Shown here: positions 49,397-59,335 of the stretch, in pieces | Numbering within the stretch: the stretch's first letter is position 1 | How the letters are laid out: every line of letters begins with the position of its first letter | From: Methylobacterium sp. Leaf112 | Lineage (GTDB): Bacteria > Pseudomonadota > Alphaproteobacteria > Rhizobiales > Beijerinckiaceae | Reading direction: 5' to 3' | Assembly (NCBI RefSeq): GCF_001423295.1 | Contig: NZ_LMNG01000012.1 | Span: 728 to 64,727 of the forward strand | Length of the DNA stretch: 64,000 nucleotides | Position numbers and translations under genes: made by a program | The notes under the pieces: generated by a model | Database searches by the model: none | What the model was told of the DNA's origin: nothing | Seen by the model: the letters and a program-made list of their open reading frames with translations, nothing else

Positions 49397-49498
49397 GGGA
49401 TGGACGGAGCGTTGGAACGGCCGCCCTCGCTTGACCCCCGGCGGGGCTGGTGCCACAGCCCGGCGCATCCTTTTCCCCCGGCCAGACTGGACGGATAG

Positions 49499-50512
49499 AT
49501 GCCCGAATCCCTCGACCTCCTCGTCCTCGGCAACGCCATCGTCGACCTCATCGCCCGCGCGGACGAATCGTTCCTCGCCGAGCAGGGCGTGCCGAAGGGC
49601 GCGATGCAGCTCATCGACGAGGAGCGGGCCGAGGCCCTGTTCGACGCCATGGGGCCGGCCACCATCGTATCGGGCGGCTCCGGCGCCAACACCGCAGTCG
49701 GCGCGGCGCTGCTCGGCGCGAAGACCGGCTTCATCGGCAAGGTCCGCGACGACGAACTCGGGGGCCTCTACGCCCACGACCTCAAGGCCACGGGCGTGCG
49801 CTACACCGTGCCGGCCGCTACCAACGGTCCTGCCACGGCGCGCTGCTTCATCCTGGTGACGCCCGACGGCGAGCGCACCATGAACACGTATCTCGGCGCC
49901 TGCCAGAGCCTGTCCCCGGCCGACGTGGACGAGGCCACCGTGCGCAACGCGCGCGTGACCTACCTCGAGGGCTACCTCTGGGATCCGCCGGCCGCCAAGG
50001 ACGCGTTCCGCAAGGCCGTTCAGATCGCCCACGCCGCCGGCAACGCCGTCGCGCTGACCCTGTCGGACGCCTTCTGCGTTGGCCGGTATCGCGAAGAATT
50101 CCTCGGGCTCATCCGCGACGGCAGCGTCGATATCCTGTTCGCAAACATCGGTGAGTTGCAGAGCCTGTACGAGACCGACGACGCGGAGGTCGCCCTCAAG
50201 GCCCTGCGCGACGAACGCGACACCCGCGGCAAGCATCTCCTCGGCCTCGTCACCCGCTCGGCGGACGGCGCCATGGTGGTCAAGGGTGGCGAGATCCGCA
50301 GCGTCGAGGCCTCCCCGGTCCACGAACTGGTGGACACCACGGGTGCGGGCGACCTGTTCGCCGCCGGCTTCCTCGCGGGCCATGTGCGGGGCCTCGACAA
50401 CGCCGCGAGCGCCCGTCTCGGCGCCCTGGCCGCGGCGGAGGTAATCCAGCACATCGGCGCCCGCCCCCAGCACGACCTCGTGGCGCTGGCCAAGGCGCAG
50501 GGCCTGCTCTGA
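49499..50512 (+). CDS. Adenosine kinase (PfkB family)
   Basis: A ribokinase-family sugar kinase of 337 residues. The N-terminal LDLLVLGNAIVDLIARADES, the glycine pair region IVSGGSGANTAVGAALLGAK and the anion-hole/catalytic motif DTTGAGDLFAAGF (catalytic Asp285) are clear. Alphaproteobacterial proteins of this subgroup (MQLID near residue 37, GACQSLSP) are annotated as adenosine kinase, salvaging adenosine to AMP, for example after SAH hydrolysis. The substrate rests on family similarity. Confidence 0.85.
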   Translation: MPESLDLLVLGNAIVDLIARADESFLAEQGVPKGAMQLIDEERAEALFDAMGPATIVSGGSGANTAVGAALLGAKTGFIGKVRDDELGGLYAHDLKATGVRYTVPAATNGPATARCFILVTPDGERTMNTYLGACQSLSPADVDEATVRNARVTYLEGYLWDPPAAKDAFRKAVQIAHAAGNAVALTLSDAFCVGRYREEFLGLIRDGSVDILFANIGELQSLYETDDAEVALKALRDERDTRGKHLLGLVTRSADGAMVVKGGEIRSVEASPVHELVDTTGAGDLFAAGFLAGHVRGLDNAASARLGALAAAEVIQHIGARPQHDLVALAKAQGLL

Positions 50513-50533
50513 GGCGATCCCACGGGAAGGCGC

Positions 50534-51508
50534 TCACATTCGCAAGAGCACCTTCCCCACGGCCTCGCGGCGCTTAAGGATCCCGAGCGCCTCGGCGTAA
50601 TCCGCCAGGGGATAGACCCCATGGACCTTGGCGGTTAGACGGCCCTCCGCGACCCAGGCGAGGAGCTGGCGCCGGTTCTGCGCATGCGCCTCGGGTTCGC
50701 GATCGACGAACACGCCCCAGTGCACGCCCTGGATGTCGATGCCCTTGAGGAGGGCGAGGTTCAGCGGGATACGGGGGATGTCGCCGGCGGCGAACCCGAC
50801 GACGAGGTAGCGCCCCTTCCAGCCCAGCGAGCGCAGGGCCGGCTCGGCGTAGTCGCCCCCGATGGGATCGTAGATCACGTCGACGCCCTTGTCCTCCGTG
50901 AGGGTCCGCAGGGCCTCGCGCAGGTTGTCGGCGGCGTAGTCGACGCTCATCGTGGCTCCGTGCGCCTCGGCGACCCTCAACTTCTCCGGCGACGAGGCGC
51001 AGGCGATGACACGTGCGCCCATGATGGCGCCGAGTTCCACCGCCGCGAGGCCGACGCCGCCCGAGGCGCCAAGCACCGCCAGGGTCTCGCCCGGCTGGAG
51101 CTTCGCCCGGTCCCGCAGGGCGTGGAGCGACGTGCCATAGGTAATGGTCAGGCCGGCGGCCTGCTCATCGGAGACGGCATCGGGAATCGGCGTGAGATGA
51201 CGGGTCGAGACCGCGATGCGCTCGCGGCAGGTCCCGAACTTCTGGTGGACGATGACGCGGTCGCCGACCGAAACCCCCTTCGTATCCGGCCCGAGGGCCT
51301 CGACCACGCAGGCGGCCTCGCCGCCGGGCGAGAACGGCAGCTCCGGCTTCACCTGGTAGCGCCCGGCGATGATGAGGGTATCGAAGAAGTTGAGCGCCGC
51401 CAGGGTGATGCGCACCACGGCCTCGCCGGGCCCCGGCACCGGTTCGGCGATGTCCTCCAGGGAGAGATCGTCGGGGCCGCCGAGGCGGGTGCACAGCAAG
51501 GCCTTCAT
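50534..51508 (-). CDS. Zinc-free MDR quinone oxidoreductase-like protein
   Basis: A 324-residue medium-chain dehydrogenase/reductase of the NADPH:quinone reductase group: MKALLCTRLGGPDDLSLEDI at the start, LNFFDTLIIAGRYQVKPELP, the nucleotide-binding LAVLGASGGVGLAAVELGAIMGA and YDPIGGDYAEPALRSLGWKG. The catalytic-zinc Cys and the structural-zinc cysteine loop of alcohol dehydrogenases are missing, as expected for this group. The physiological substrate is unknown (quinones or enoyl compounds). The start at 51508 excludes an 11-codon extension. Confidence 0.88.
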   Translation of the reverse strand: MKALLCTRLGGPDDLSLEDIAEPVPGPGEAVVRITLAALNFFDTLIIAGRYQVKPELPFSPGGEAACVVEALGPDTKGVSVGDRVIVHQKFGTCRERIAVSTRHLTPIPDAVSDEQAAGLTITYGTSLHALRDRAKLQPGETLAVLGASGGVGLAAVELGAIMGARVIACASSPEKLRVAEAHGATMSVDYAADNLREALRTLTEDKGVDVIYDPIGGDYAEPALRSLGWKGRYLVVGFAAGDIPRIPLNLALLKGIDIQGVHWGVFVDREPEAHAQNRRQLLAWVAEGRLTAKVHGVYPLADYAEALGILKRREAVGKVLLRM

Positions 51509-51580
51509 GGAAACGCTCCGTCCCTGTCCCGGTGCGCCCATGCACCGGGCGGACCGAGCGGTGCAAGATCCAAATGCGAT

Positions 51581-52153
51581 TCAGGTCCGGGCGTAGGTCG
51601 CCGTCAGGCAGCCCTTGGCGAGCACATGGCCCCGCATGGCGTCGATCACGGCGCCCCGGCCCGGTGAGGCGTCGAGGGCGAGAGCCACGTCGAGGGCATA
51701 GATCTGGAACAGGTACTCGTGCGGCCCGTGGCCGGTGGGCGGATCGGGCGGCAGCCACTGGTCCTGAAGGAAGCTGTTCTTGCCGAGATCCTGGGACTGG
51801 TGCGCCCCGCCGGGGCTCGGCAGCGCGCCCTCGGTCAGGGGGCCGGCCTCCGGCATCAGGTTCCAGGCGATGAGGTGGACGAGGGGGCGCGGGGTCGGGC
51901 TGCCCGCGTCCTCGACGATGAGGGCGACCCGGACGGTCCCCGGCGGGAGGTTGTCCCAGGCCAGGGGCGGAGACGTCTTCTCGCCGTCCTCGGTGAAACG
52001 GGCTGGGATCGACCCGCCCTCGGCGAAGGCCGGGCTCGTCAGCCGCACCGTCGCGGGCGTGTCGGGAAAGTCGGCGTGGTAGGTGGTCGCCGCGATGCCC
52101 GCCTTGAGGCCGGACAGGGCCTCGCCGACGGCGTGGGGGATCTTCTCGAGCAT
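51581..52153 (-). CDS. YbhB/YbcL family (PEBP-like) protein
   Basis: A 190-residue phosphatidylethanolamine-binding-protein fold: TVRLTSPAFAEGGSIPARFT, SPPLAWDNLPPGTVRVALIV, EDAGSPTPRPLVHLIAWNL and the DPPTGHGPHEYLFQIYALD loop that lines the ligand pocket. Bacterial members are called Raf kinase inhibitor-like by homology only; their ligand is unknown. Start at ATG 52153. It lies between the MDR gene and ubiG on the same strand, with gaps of ~45-70 bases. Confidence 0.87.
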   Translation of the reverse strand: MLEKIPHAVGEALSGLKAGIAATTYHADFPDTPATVRLTSPAFAEGGSIPARFTEDGEKTSPPLAWDNLPPGTVRVALIVEDAGSPTPRPLVHLIAWNLMPEAGPLTEGALPSPGGAHQSQDLGKNSFLQDQWLPPDPPTGHGPHEYLFQIYALDVALALDASPGRGAVIDAMRGHVLAKGCLTATYART

Positions 52154-52200
52154 GACGGCCTCCGGTTGCGCGCGGTCAACGACGCGAGGCCGCCGGGAGT

Positions 52201-52944
52201 TCAGGCGCGGCGCGCGGCGATCATGTAGTTCACCGCCGTGTCGCGGCTCGCCCGCCACGAGCCGTCCAGCGGATTGAACACCACCCCGGTGGTGTCCGTC
52301 ACCGCGAGGCCGCCGTCCTCGACGGCGCGGATGAGTTCGTGGGGTTTCACGAACTTGTCCCAGTCGTGGGTGCCCTTCGGCAGCCAGCCGAGGACGTATT
52401 CGGCCCCCACGATGGCGAGGGCGTACGAGCGTAGGGTGCGGTTGAGGGTGGCGGAGAAAAGCAGCCCGCCGGGCTTCACCGCCGCGCAGGCGGTGGCGAC
52501 GAAGGCCGGCACATCGACCACGTGCTCCACCACCTCCATGGCCAGCACGATGTCGAAGCGCTCGCTCTGCGCCACCACGCTCTCGATGGTGCGGGCCCGG
52601 TAATCGACGCTCACGCCGGCCGCATCCGCGTGCGCCTGGGCGACCTTCACGTTGGTCGGCGCCGGATCGAGCCCCGTCACCCGGGCGCCGAGGCGCGCGA
52701 GGGGTTCGGACAGCACGCCGCCGCCGCACCCGACATCGACGATGGCGAGGCCGTCGAGGGGGAACGGCGCCTTCGGATCCCGGTCGAAATGCCGGCAGGC
52801 GGCGTCACGGATATAGGCCAGCCGTACGGGATTGAAGCGGTGCAGCACCCGCATGGGCCCGCTCGGGTCCCACCACGTCGCCGCGATGGCCTCGAAGCGG
52901 GCGACCTCGTCGCGGTCGATGGAGGATGAGGTGGGTCCGGTCAT
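52201..52944 (-). CDS. ubiG: Ubiquinone biosynthesis O-methyltransferase
   Basis: Carries out both O-methylations of ubiquinone synthesis. At 247 residues it has the UbiG pattern: ARFEAIAATWWDPSGPMRVL at the N-terminus, LHRFNPVRLAYIRD, motif I VDVGCGGGVLSEPLARLG, the acidic VTGLDPAPTNVKVA, VEHVVDVPAF, then the KGTHDWDKFVKPHEL insertion loop implicated in membrane binding. It is divergent from lysC across 206 bases, a common alphaproteobacterial pairing. Confidence 0.95.
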   Translation of the reverse strand: MTGPTSSSIDRDEVARFEAIAATWWDPSGPMRVLHRFNPVRLAYIRDAACRHFDRDPKAPFPLDGLAIVDVGCGGGVLSEPLARLGARVTGLDPAPTNVKVAQAHADAAGVSVDYRARTIESVVAQSERFDIVLAMEVVEHVVDVPAFVATACAAVKPGGLLFSATLNRTLRSYALAIVGAEYVLGWLPKGTHDWDKFVKPHELIRAVEDGGLAVTDTTGVVFNPLDGSWRASRDTAVNYMIAARRA

Positions 52945-53024
52945 CGGGTCCGTCTGATTGGGCGGAAAAAAGCTTGGGGGAACAACAGTCCCGGGGATGG
53001 GTCACGGCCCACCGGCCCCGATTG

Positions 53025-53053
53025 TTGACACGCTCGGGTAGCCCTTGTACCCG
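53025..53053 (+). promoter_or_regulatory. Sigma-70-type promoter of lysC
   Basis: A consensus TTGACA (53025-53030), a 17-base spacer and TACCCG (53048-53053). It sits about 100 bases upstream of the lysC ATG in the ubiG-lysC divergent gap. The -10 is weak but spacing is ideal. Confidence 0.5.
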
Positions 53054-53150
53054 CCGAAGCCCTGTCCGGTACAGCCGCAGAGCGACGCGGGCGTTTGTCC
53101 GGCCCGCCGCACCACGGCTCCCTTTCCACGAGAATCGACGCGGACGCTGC

Positions 53151-54386
53151 ATGGCCCGTTTGGTGATGAAGTTCGGCGGCACGTCCGTCGCCAATGTCGA
53201 GCGCATCCGCAACGTGGCGGCCCACGTCGCCCGCGAGGTCGCGGCCGGCTACGAGGTCGCTGTTGTGGTCTCGGCCATGTCGGGCAAGACCAACGAGCTC
53301 GTCGCCTGGGTCAAGGACGCGAACCCGATCTACGACGAGGCCGAGTACGACGCCGTGGTGGCCTCGGGCGAACTCGTCACCGCCGGCCTGCTGGCCATCG
53401 CCCTGCGCAAGGCCGGTCTCAAAGCCCGCTCGTGGCAGGGCTGGCAGATCCCGATCCTCACCTCCGACGCCCACGGCTCGGCCCGCATCGAGGGCATCGA
53501 CGGCGCCCGCCTCGATGCTGGCTTCAAGCGCGGCGAGGTCGCGGTCATCGCCGGCTTCCAGGGCATGCACGAGGCGACGGGCCGGGTCACCACCCTCGGC
53601 CGGGGCGGCTCGGACACCAGCGCGGTGGCCATCGCGGCCGCCATCGGTGCCGAGCGCTGCGACATCTACACGGACGTCGACGGCGTCTACACCACCGATC
53701 CGCGCGTCGTTCAGAAGGCCCGGCGCATGGAGCGCGTGACCTTCGAGGAGATGCTGGAGATGGCTTCCCTAGGCGCCAAGGTCCTGCAGGTCCGCTCCGT
53801 CGAGCTCGCCATGGTCCACCGGGTGCCGACCACGGTGCGATCGAGCTTCGACCCGCCCGACAACGCACGCCCCGGAACCCTCATCTGCGACGAGGACGAG
53901 ACCATGGAACAGCAGATCATCACCGGGATCGCCTTCTCGAAGGACGAGGCGCAGATCACGCTGCGCCAGGTCAAGGACAGCCCCGGAATCGCCGCCGCCA
54001 TCTTCGGGCCCCTGGCGGACGCCAACATCAACGTCGACATGATCATCCAGACCGTGTCGGGCGATCAGTCCACCACGGACATGACCTTCACGGTCCCGTC
54101 CGCCGATTACGATCGCGCCCGACAGATCCTCGATGCCCAGAGCGGCGTCATCGAGTTCGCCCAGATCGAAGGCGCCACCGACGTGGTGAAGGTTTCGGCC
54201 ATCGGGGTCGGCATGCGCAGCCACGCGGGCGTCGCCGCCAAGGCGTTCCGGGCGCTCGCCGAGAAGGGCATCAACATTCGGGCGATCACGACATCCGAGA
54301 TCAAGTTCTCCGTGTTGATCGACTCCGCCTATACGGAGCTTGCCGTGCGTACGCTCCACTCGCTATACGGCCTCGACCAGGCCTGA
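53151..54386 (+). CDS. lysC: Aspartate kinase
   Basis: Phosphorylates aspartate, the first step to lysine, threonine and methionine. The 411-residue enzyme has the kinase domain (LVMKFGGTSVANVERIRNVA with the phosphate-binding lysine, VTTLGRGGSDTSAVAIAAAI, CDIYTDVDGVYTTDPRVV) followed by two ACT domains from ~265 (ITGIAFSKDEAQITLRQVKD; VKVSAIGVGMRSHAGVAAKA). The ACT domains bind lysine and/or threonine for feedback control. Start at ATG 53151; ptsP follows after 164 bases. Confidence 0.96.
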   Translation: MARLVMKFGGTSVANVERIRNVAAHVAREVAAGYEVAVVVSAMSGKTNELVAWVKDANPIYDEAEYDAVVASGELVTAGLLAIALRKAGLKARSWQGWQIPILTSDAHGSARIEGIDGARLDAGFKRGEVAVIAGFQGMHEATGRVTTLGRGGSDTSAVAIAAAIGAERCDIYTDVDGVYTTDPRVVQKARRMERVTFEEMLEMASLGAKVLQVRSVELAMVHRVPTTVRSSFDPPDNARPGTLICDEDETMEQQIITGIAFSKDEAQITLRQVKDSPGIAAAIFGPLADANINVDMIIQTVSGDQSTTDMTFTVPSADYDRARQILDAQSGVIEFAQIEGATDVVKVSAIGVGMRSHAGVAAKAFRALAEKGINIRAITTSEIKFSVLIDSAYTELAVRTLHSLYGLDQA

Positions 54387-54550
54387 ACACATTGGCCCAT
54401 CGCGCGCACGATTCTTGCGCGTGATGCCGCGTGAGCGCGCTGTCCGACGAAGTGGATACCGGTTCGTCTGAGGGCACGACACACAAGGAATGAGAGGCGC
54501 GATCCGGCCGGATCGGATCACGCCTCGAACCGAAGCCGGATCGAGGGACC

Positions 54551-56812
54551 ATGCCCGCTGCGCCTGGAGGACCGCGCCTGCTGCTGCGCCGCCTCCGCGA
54601 AGCGATGGCGGAGCCGGTCAGTCCACAGGCACGTCTCGACCGGATCGTCACCCTGATCGCCGCCAACGTGGTGGCGGAGGTGTGCTCGGTCTACGTGCTG
54701 AGCGACGACAACACCCTCGAGTTGTTCGCCACCGAGGGCCTGAACCGCGAAGCGGTCCATCTCACCCGCATGCGCGCGGACGAGGGCCTCGTCGGCCTCA
54801 TCGCGCAGACGGCCGAGCCGCTCTCCCTGTCCGACGCCCAGTCGCACCCGTCCTTCTCCTATCGCCCTGAGACGGGCGAGGAGGCGTATCACGCCTTCCT
54901 GGGTGTGCCGCTCCTGCGCGCGGGCAACACGCTCGGCGTGCTCGTGGTGCAGAACAAGACCTACCGGGTCTATTCGGAGGAGGAGATCGAGGCGCTCCAG
55001 ACCACCGCCATGGTGCTGTCGGAGATGATCGCCTCGGGCGAACTCCAGGCGCTGGCCCCCGGGGCCGGCTCGGCGGCCCGACGGGCCGTGAGCCAGCGCG
55101 GCGTGGCGCTCGCCGACGGCATCGGCCTCGGGCACGTGGTGCTGCACGAGCCGCGCATCGTCGTGAAGCGGCTCATCGCCGAAAACCTCGACCGCGAGGT
55201 CGAGCGCCTCGAACAGGCCATCGGCGAAGTCCGCTCCGCCATCGACGACCTCGTGGAACGCGGCGACAGCATCGGCACCGGCGAATCGCGCGAGGTCCTC
55301 GAGACCGTGCGGATGTTCGCCCACGACAAGGGCTGGCTGCGCCGGATGCGCGAGGCCGTGCAGTCGGGCCTGACGGCAGAGGCCGCCGTCGAGCGGGTCC
55401 AGTCGGACAACCGCGCCCGGATGATGCGCCAGAGCGATCCGTATCTGCGCGACCGCCTGCACGACCTTGACGACCTCGCCAACCGGCTCCTGCGCACCCT
55501 CATCGGCCACGAGGGCAACGGCGACCGGGTGCTGCCCGAGAACGCGATCCTCGTCGCCCGCTCCATGGGGCCTGCGGCCCTGCTCGACTACGACCGCACG
55601 GCCCTGCGCGGCGTCGTCCTGGAGGAAGGCGGCCCGACGAGCCACATCGCCATCGTCGCGCGGGCGCTCGGCATCCCGGCGGTGGGCGAGATCGCCAACG
55701 CCACGGCGCTCTGCGACGCCGGAGACGCCATCATCGTCGACGGCGCAACGGGCGAGATCCAGGTCCGGCCCGGTCCCGAGATCGAGGCGGCCTACGGCGA
55801 GATGGTGCGGGTCCGCGCCAAGCGTCAGGAGCAGTACCGGGCCCTGCGCGACCTGCCGGCGGTGACCCGCGACGGGGTCGCCATCGGCCTGCAGCTCAAT
55901 GCCGGTCTGCTCATCGACCTCACCCATCTGGCCGAGACGGGCGCGGACGGCATCGGCCTGTTCCGCACCGAACTCCAGTTCATGGTCGCCCAGCGCATGC
56001 CGTCGGCGGCCGAGCAGCAGACCCTGTACGAGGCGGTGTTCACCGCCACCGGCGACCTGCCGGTGACGATCCGCACCCTCGACATCGGCGGCGACAAGAT
56101 CCTGCCGTACATGCCGGCCCTCGAGGAGGAGAACCCGGCGCTCGGCTGGCGGGCGATCCGCATCGGCCTCGACCGGCCGGCTTTGCTGCGGGTGCAGTTG
56201 CGGGCGCTGCTCCGCGCGGCCGGGGGCCGACCCCTCAAGATCATGTTCCCCATGGTGGCGACGGTGGACGAGTTCACCCGCGCCAAGGCCATCGTCGAGC
56301 GCGAGAAGGCGCACCTGCGCCGCCACGGCCACCCGCTGCCGAGCGATTGCAAGCTCGGCGTGATGGTCGAGGTGCCCTCGCTCCTGTTCCAGATCGACGA
56401 GATCGCGCGGGCCGCCGACTTCCTGTCGGTGGGGTCCAACGACCTCATGCAGTTCCTCTTCGCCGTCGACCGCGAGAACCGGCGGGTGGCGGGCCGGTTC
56501 GACACCCTGAGCGTGCCGGCCCTGCGCGCCTTCCGGCTCATCGCCGAGCGGGCGGCGGCGGCCGGCTGCCCGGCCACGGTCTGCGGCGAGATCGGCGGCA
56601 AGCCCCTCGAGGCCATGGCCCTCATCGGCCTCGGCTTCCGGCACCTCTCCATGTCACCGGCCGCCATCGGCCCGGTGAAGGCCATGGTGCTCGCCCTCGA
56701 CGCCGCCGCCATCGCGGCCGTCATCGACGCCGAGATGGCCCGCGCCGGCGACGGCGCAACCCTCCGGCCGGCGCTCAGCGCCTTCGCCAAGGCGCACGGC
56801 GTTCCTATCTAG
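54551..56812 (+). CDS. ptsP: Nitrogen-PTS enzyme I (phosphoenolpyruvate--protein phosphotransferase)
   Basis: First phosphocarrier of PTS-Ntr, a regulatory chain (EI-Ntr, NPr, EIIA-Ntr) that senses nitrogen and carbon state without sugar transport. The 753-residue protein has an N-terminal GAF domain (~15-150, SYRPETGEEAYHAFLGVPLL), the HPr-binding and phosphohistidine domain with His365 in EEGGPTSHIAIVARALGIPA, and the PEP-binding barrel (GIGLFRTELQFM, RTLDIGGDKILPY, SVGSNDLMQFLFAVDR, VCGEIGG). Placement after lysC is usual in Rhizobiales. NPr and EIIA-Ntr genes are not in the window. Confidence 0.95.
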   Translation: MPAAPGGPRLLLRRLREAMAEPVSPQARLDRIVTLIAANVVAEVCSVYVLSDDNTLELFATEGLNREAVHLTRMRADEGLVGLIAQTAEPLSLSDAQSHPSFSYRPETGEEAYHAFLGVPLLRAGNTLGVLVVQNKTYRVYSEEEIEALQTTAMVLSEMIASGELQALAPGAGSAARRAVSQRGVALADGIGLGHVVLHEPRIVVKRLIAENLDREVERLEQAIGEVRSAIDDLVERGDSIGTGESREVLETVRMFAHDKGWLRRMREAVQSGLTAEAAVERVQSDNRARMMRQSDPYLRDRLHDLDDLANRLLRTLIGHEGNGDRVLPENAILVARSMGPAALLDYDRTALRGVVLEEGGPTSHIAIVARALGIPAVGEIANATALCDAGDAIIVDGATGEIQVRPGPEIEAAYGEMVRVRAKRQEQYRALRDLPAVTRDGVAIGLQLNAGLLIDLTHLAETGADGIGLFRTELQFMVAQRMPSAAEQQTLYEAVFTATGDLPVTIRTLDIGGDKILPYMPALEEENPALGWRAIRIGLDRPALLRVQLRALLRAAGGRPLKIMFPMVATVDEFTRAKAIVEREKAHLRRHGHPLPSDCKLGVMVEVPSLLFQIDEIARAADFLSVGSNDLMQFLFAVDRENRRVAGRFDTLSVPALRAFRLIAERAAAAGCPATVCGEIGGKPLEAMALIGLGFRHLSMSPAAIGPVKAMVLALDAAAIAAVIDAEMARAGDGATLRPALSAFAKAHGVPI

Positions 56813-56893
56813 CGGGCCTTCAGAGTTTCCGACCCTGGCCCCTCCGGACCGACCGCGCCGACCCGAAACACTGGTGAGAGTACCCCACGGGCG

Positions 56894-57979
<1,086 letters not shown>

Positions 57980-57986
57980 GCCGGCC

Positions 57987-58871
57987 ATGTCTCCGGTCAC
58001 GACCATGTCTCTGATCGCGGGCACGACTCGTCAGGAAGCCCTGCGGCACGCGACCCGATGCCTCGCCGAGGGCGGCATCGCCGACAGCGACGCCCGCTTC
58101 CTCGTCCTCGACGTCCTCCGCCTCAGCGGGACGGAGCTCATCCTCGGTGGCTTCGAACCCATCGGGCCGGCGGGCGCGGCAGCCCTATCGGAAGCCCTCG
58201 CCCGGCGCCTCGCGGGCGAACCCGTGGCCCGGATCGTCGGCGCCTGGGAATTCTGGGGCCTCCCGTTCGGACTGGCGCCCGAGACCCTGGTGCCCCGCGC
58301 CGACACCGAGACCCTGGTGGAAGCGGCCCTCGGACGCCATCCCGACCGCACAAGCCCCTTGCGCATCCTCGACCTCGGAACCGGCTCGGGCTGCATCCTC
58401 GTGGCCCTGCTGTCCGAGCGCGCCAACGCCTTCGGCATCGGCCTCGACCGCTCGGAAGGCGCCCTGATCCAGGCCCGCACCAACGCCACGGCCAATGGGG
58501 TCGGCGACCGGGCCGCCTTCGTGCGTGCCGACTGGTGCGCGGGCCTGATGGCCGCGTTCGACCTCATCGTCTCGAATCCGCCCTACATCCCGCTCGGCGT
58601 CATCGCGACCCTGGCCGATGAAGTCCGCCTCCACGATCCGGCAGCGGCCCTCGATGGCGGCGTCGACGGGCTCGATGCCTACCGGCGCATCCTGGATGAC
58701 GTGGCGCGGGGGCCGGTGCGGCTGGCGACGGGCGGAAGCCTGCTGTTCGAGGTCGGCCACGACCAGGCGGAGGCCGTGCTGACCCTCGGCCGCGAGCGTG
58801 GCTTCGTGGCGGCCGGCATCACCCACGACCTGGCTGGACATGCCCGCGTGGTCGCGTTCGCGTCGAAGTGA
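57987..58871 (+). CDS. prmC: Release factor glutamine methyltransferase
   Basis: Methylates the GGQ glutamine of release factors. The 294-residue enzyme has an N-terminal helical domain, LVPRADTETLVEAAL, the SAM-binding RILDLGTGSGCILVALLSER and the catalytic NPPY at 197-200 (DLIVSNPPYIPLG). It lies directly after its substrate gene prfA. ATG 57987 is used; ATG 58005 is an in-frame alternative. Confidence 0.95.
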   Translation: MSPVTTMSLIAGTTRQEALRHATRCLAEGGIADSDARFLVLDVLRLSGTELILGGFEPIGPAGAAALSEALARRLAGEPVARIVGAWEFWGLPFGLAPETLVPRADTETLVEAALGRHPDRTSPLRILDLGTGSGCILVALLSERANAFGIGLDRSEGALIQARTNATANGVGDRAAFVRADWCAGLMAAFDLIVSNPPYIPLGVIATLADEVRLHDPAAALDGGVDGLDAYRRILDDVARGPVRLATGGSLLFEVGHDQAEAVLTLGRERGFVAAGITHDLAGHARVVAFASK

Positions 58872-59335
58872 TGGCGATGTCGGGGACGGGATGCGCCGCT
58901 CGGACGAGAATCGTCGTGAACAACCGGGGGTGGCGCGAAAAAATGCTTGTTGCCGTCGCGGCGACCGGCTAGGCTCTCAGTCAGATCGAAAAACGATCCG
59001 TCGAGACGGGTCGTGGCAGGAATGGTGCCGGCTCGTAGTCCGCGACGCTCCTCAGCGATCTCCCCACGATCAGGTTGGCGCGCTGTGAGACGACGCGCAG
59101 AAACTTGGTCACTTCGAGCCTGAAAACCGAAGAGCGCCTGAACGCTAGCGCGAGCCTCGGTGGACCGGGACACACGGCAAGCACGGCGCATTCCGATTCC
59201 GATCGCGGACCTGACAAACCGGATCACACGGTCCCCCTCCCGGGGTCACCATGGCCGGGCCGGATTTCGGCTCAAGGCCGCCGGGTCCCGGACCGCGTCA
59301 CCAGCTCCCGTACGAACGAGGGTCAATCGAGACCG
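58872..59335 (+). other. Gene-free leader region of the DUF4167 gene
   Basis: About 464 bases with no supported gene. A promoter candidate at 58947-58975 would give the DUF4167 mRNA a 5' leader of ~350 bases, much longer than usual. I recognised no known riboswitch in it. Confidence 0.5.
58947..58975 (+). promoter_or_regulatory. Sigma-70-type promoter upstream of the DUF4167 gene
   Basis: TTGTTG (58947-58952), a 17-base spacer and TAGGCT (58970-58975), preceded by an A-rich stretch (GAAAAAAT). Spacing is ideal; both boxes are partial matches. Confidence 0.5.
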
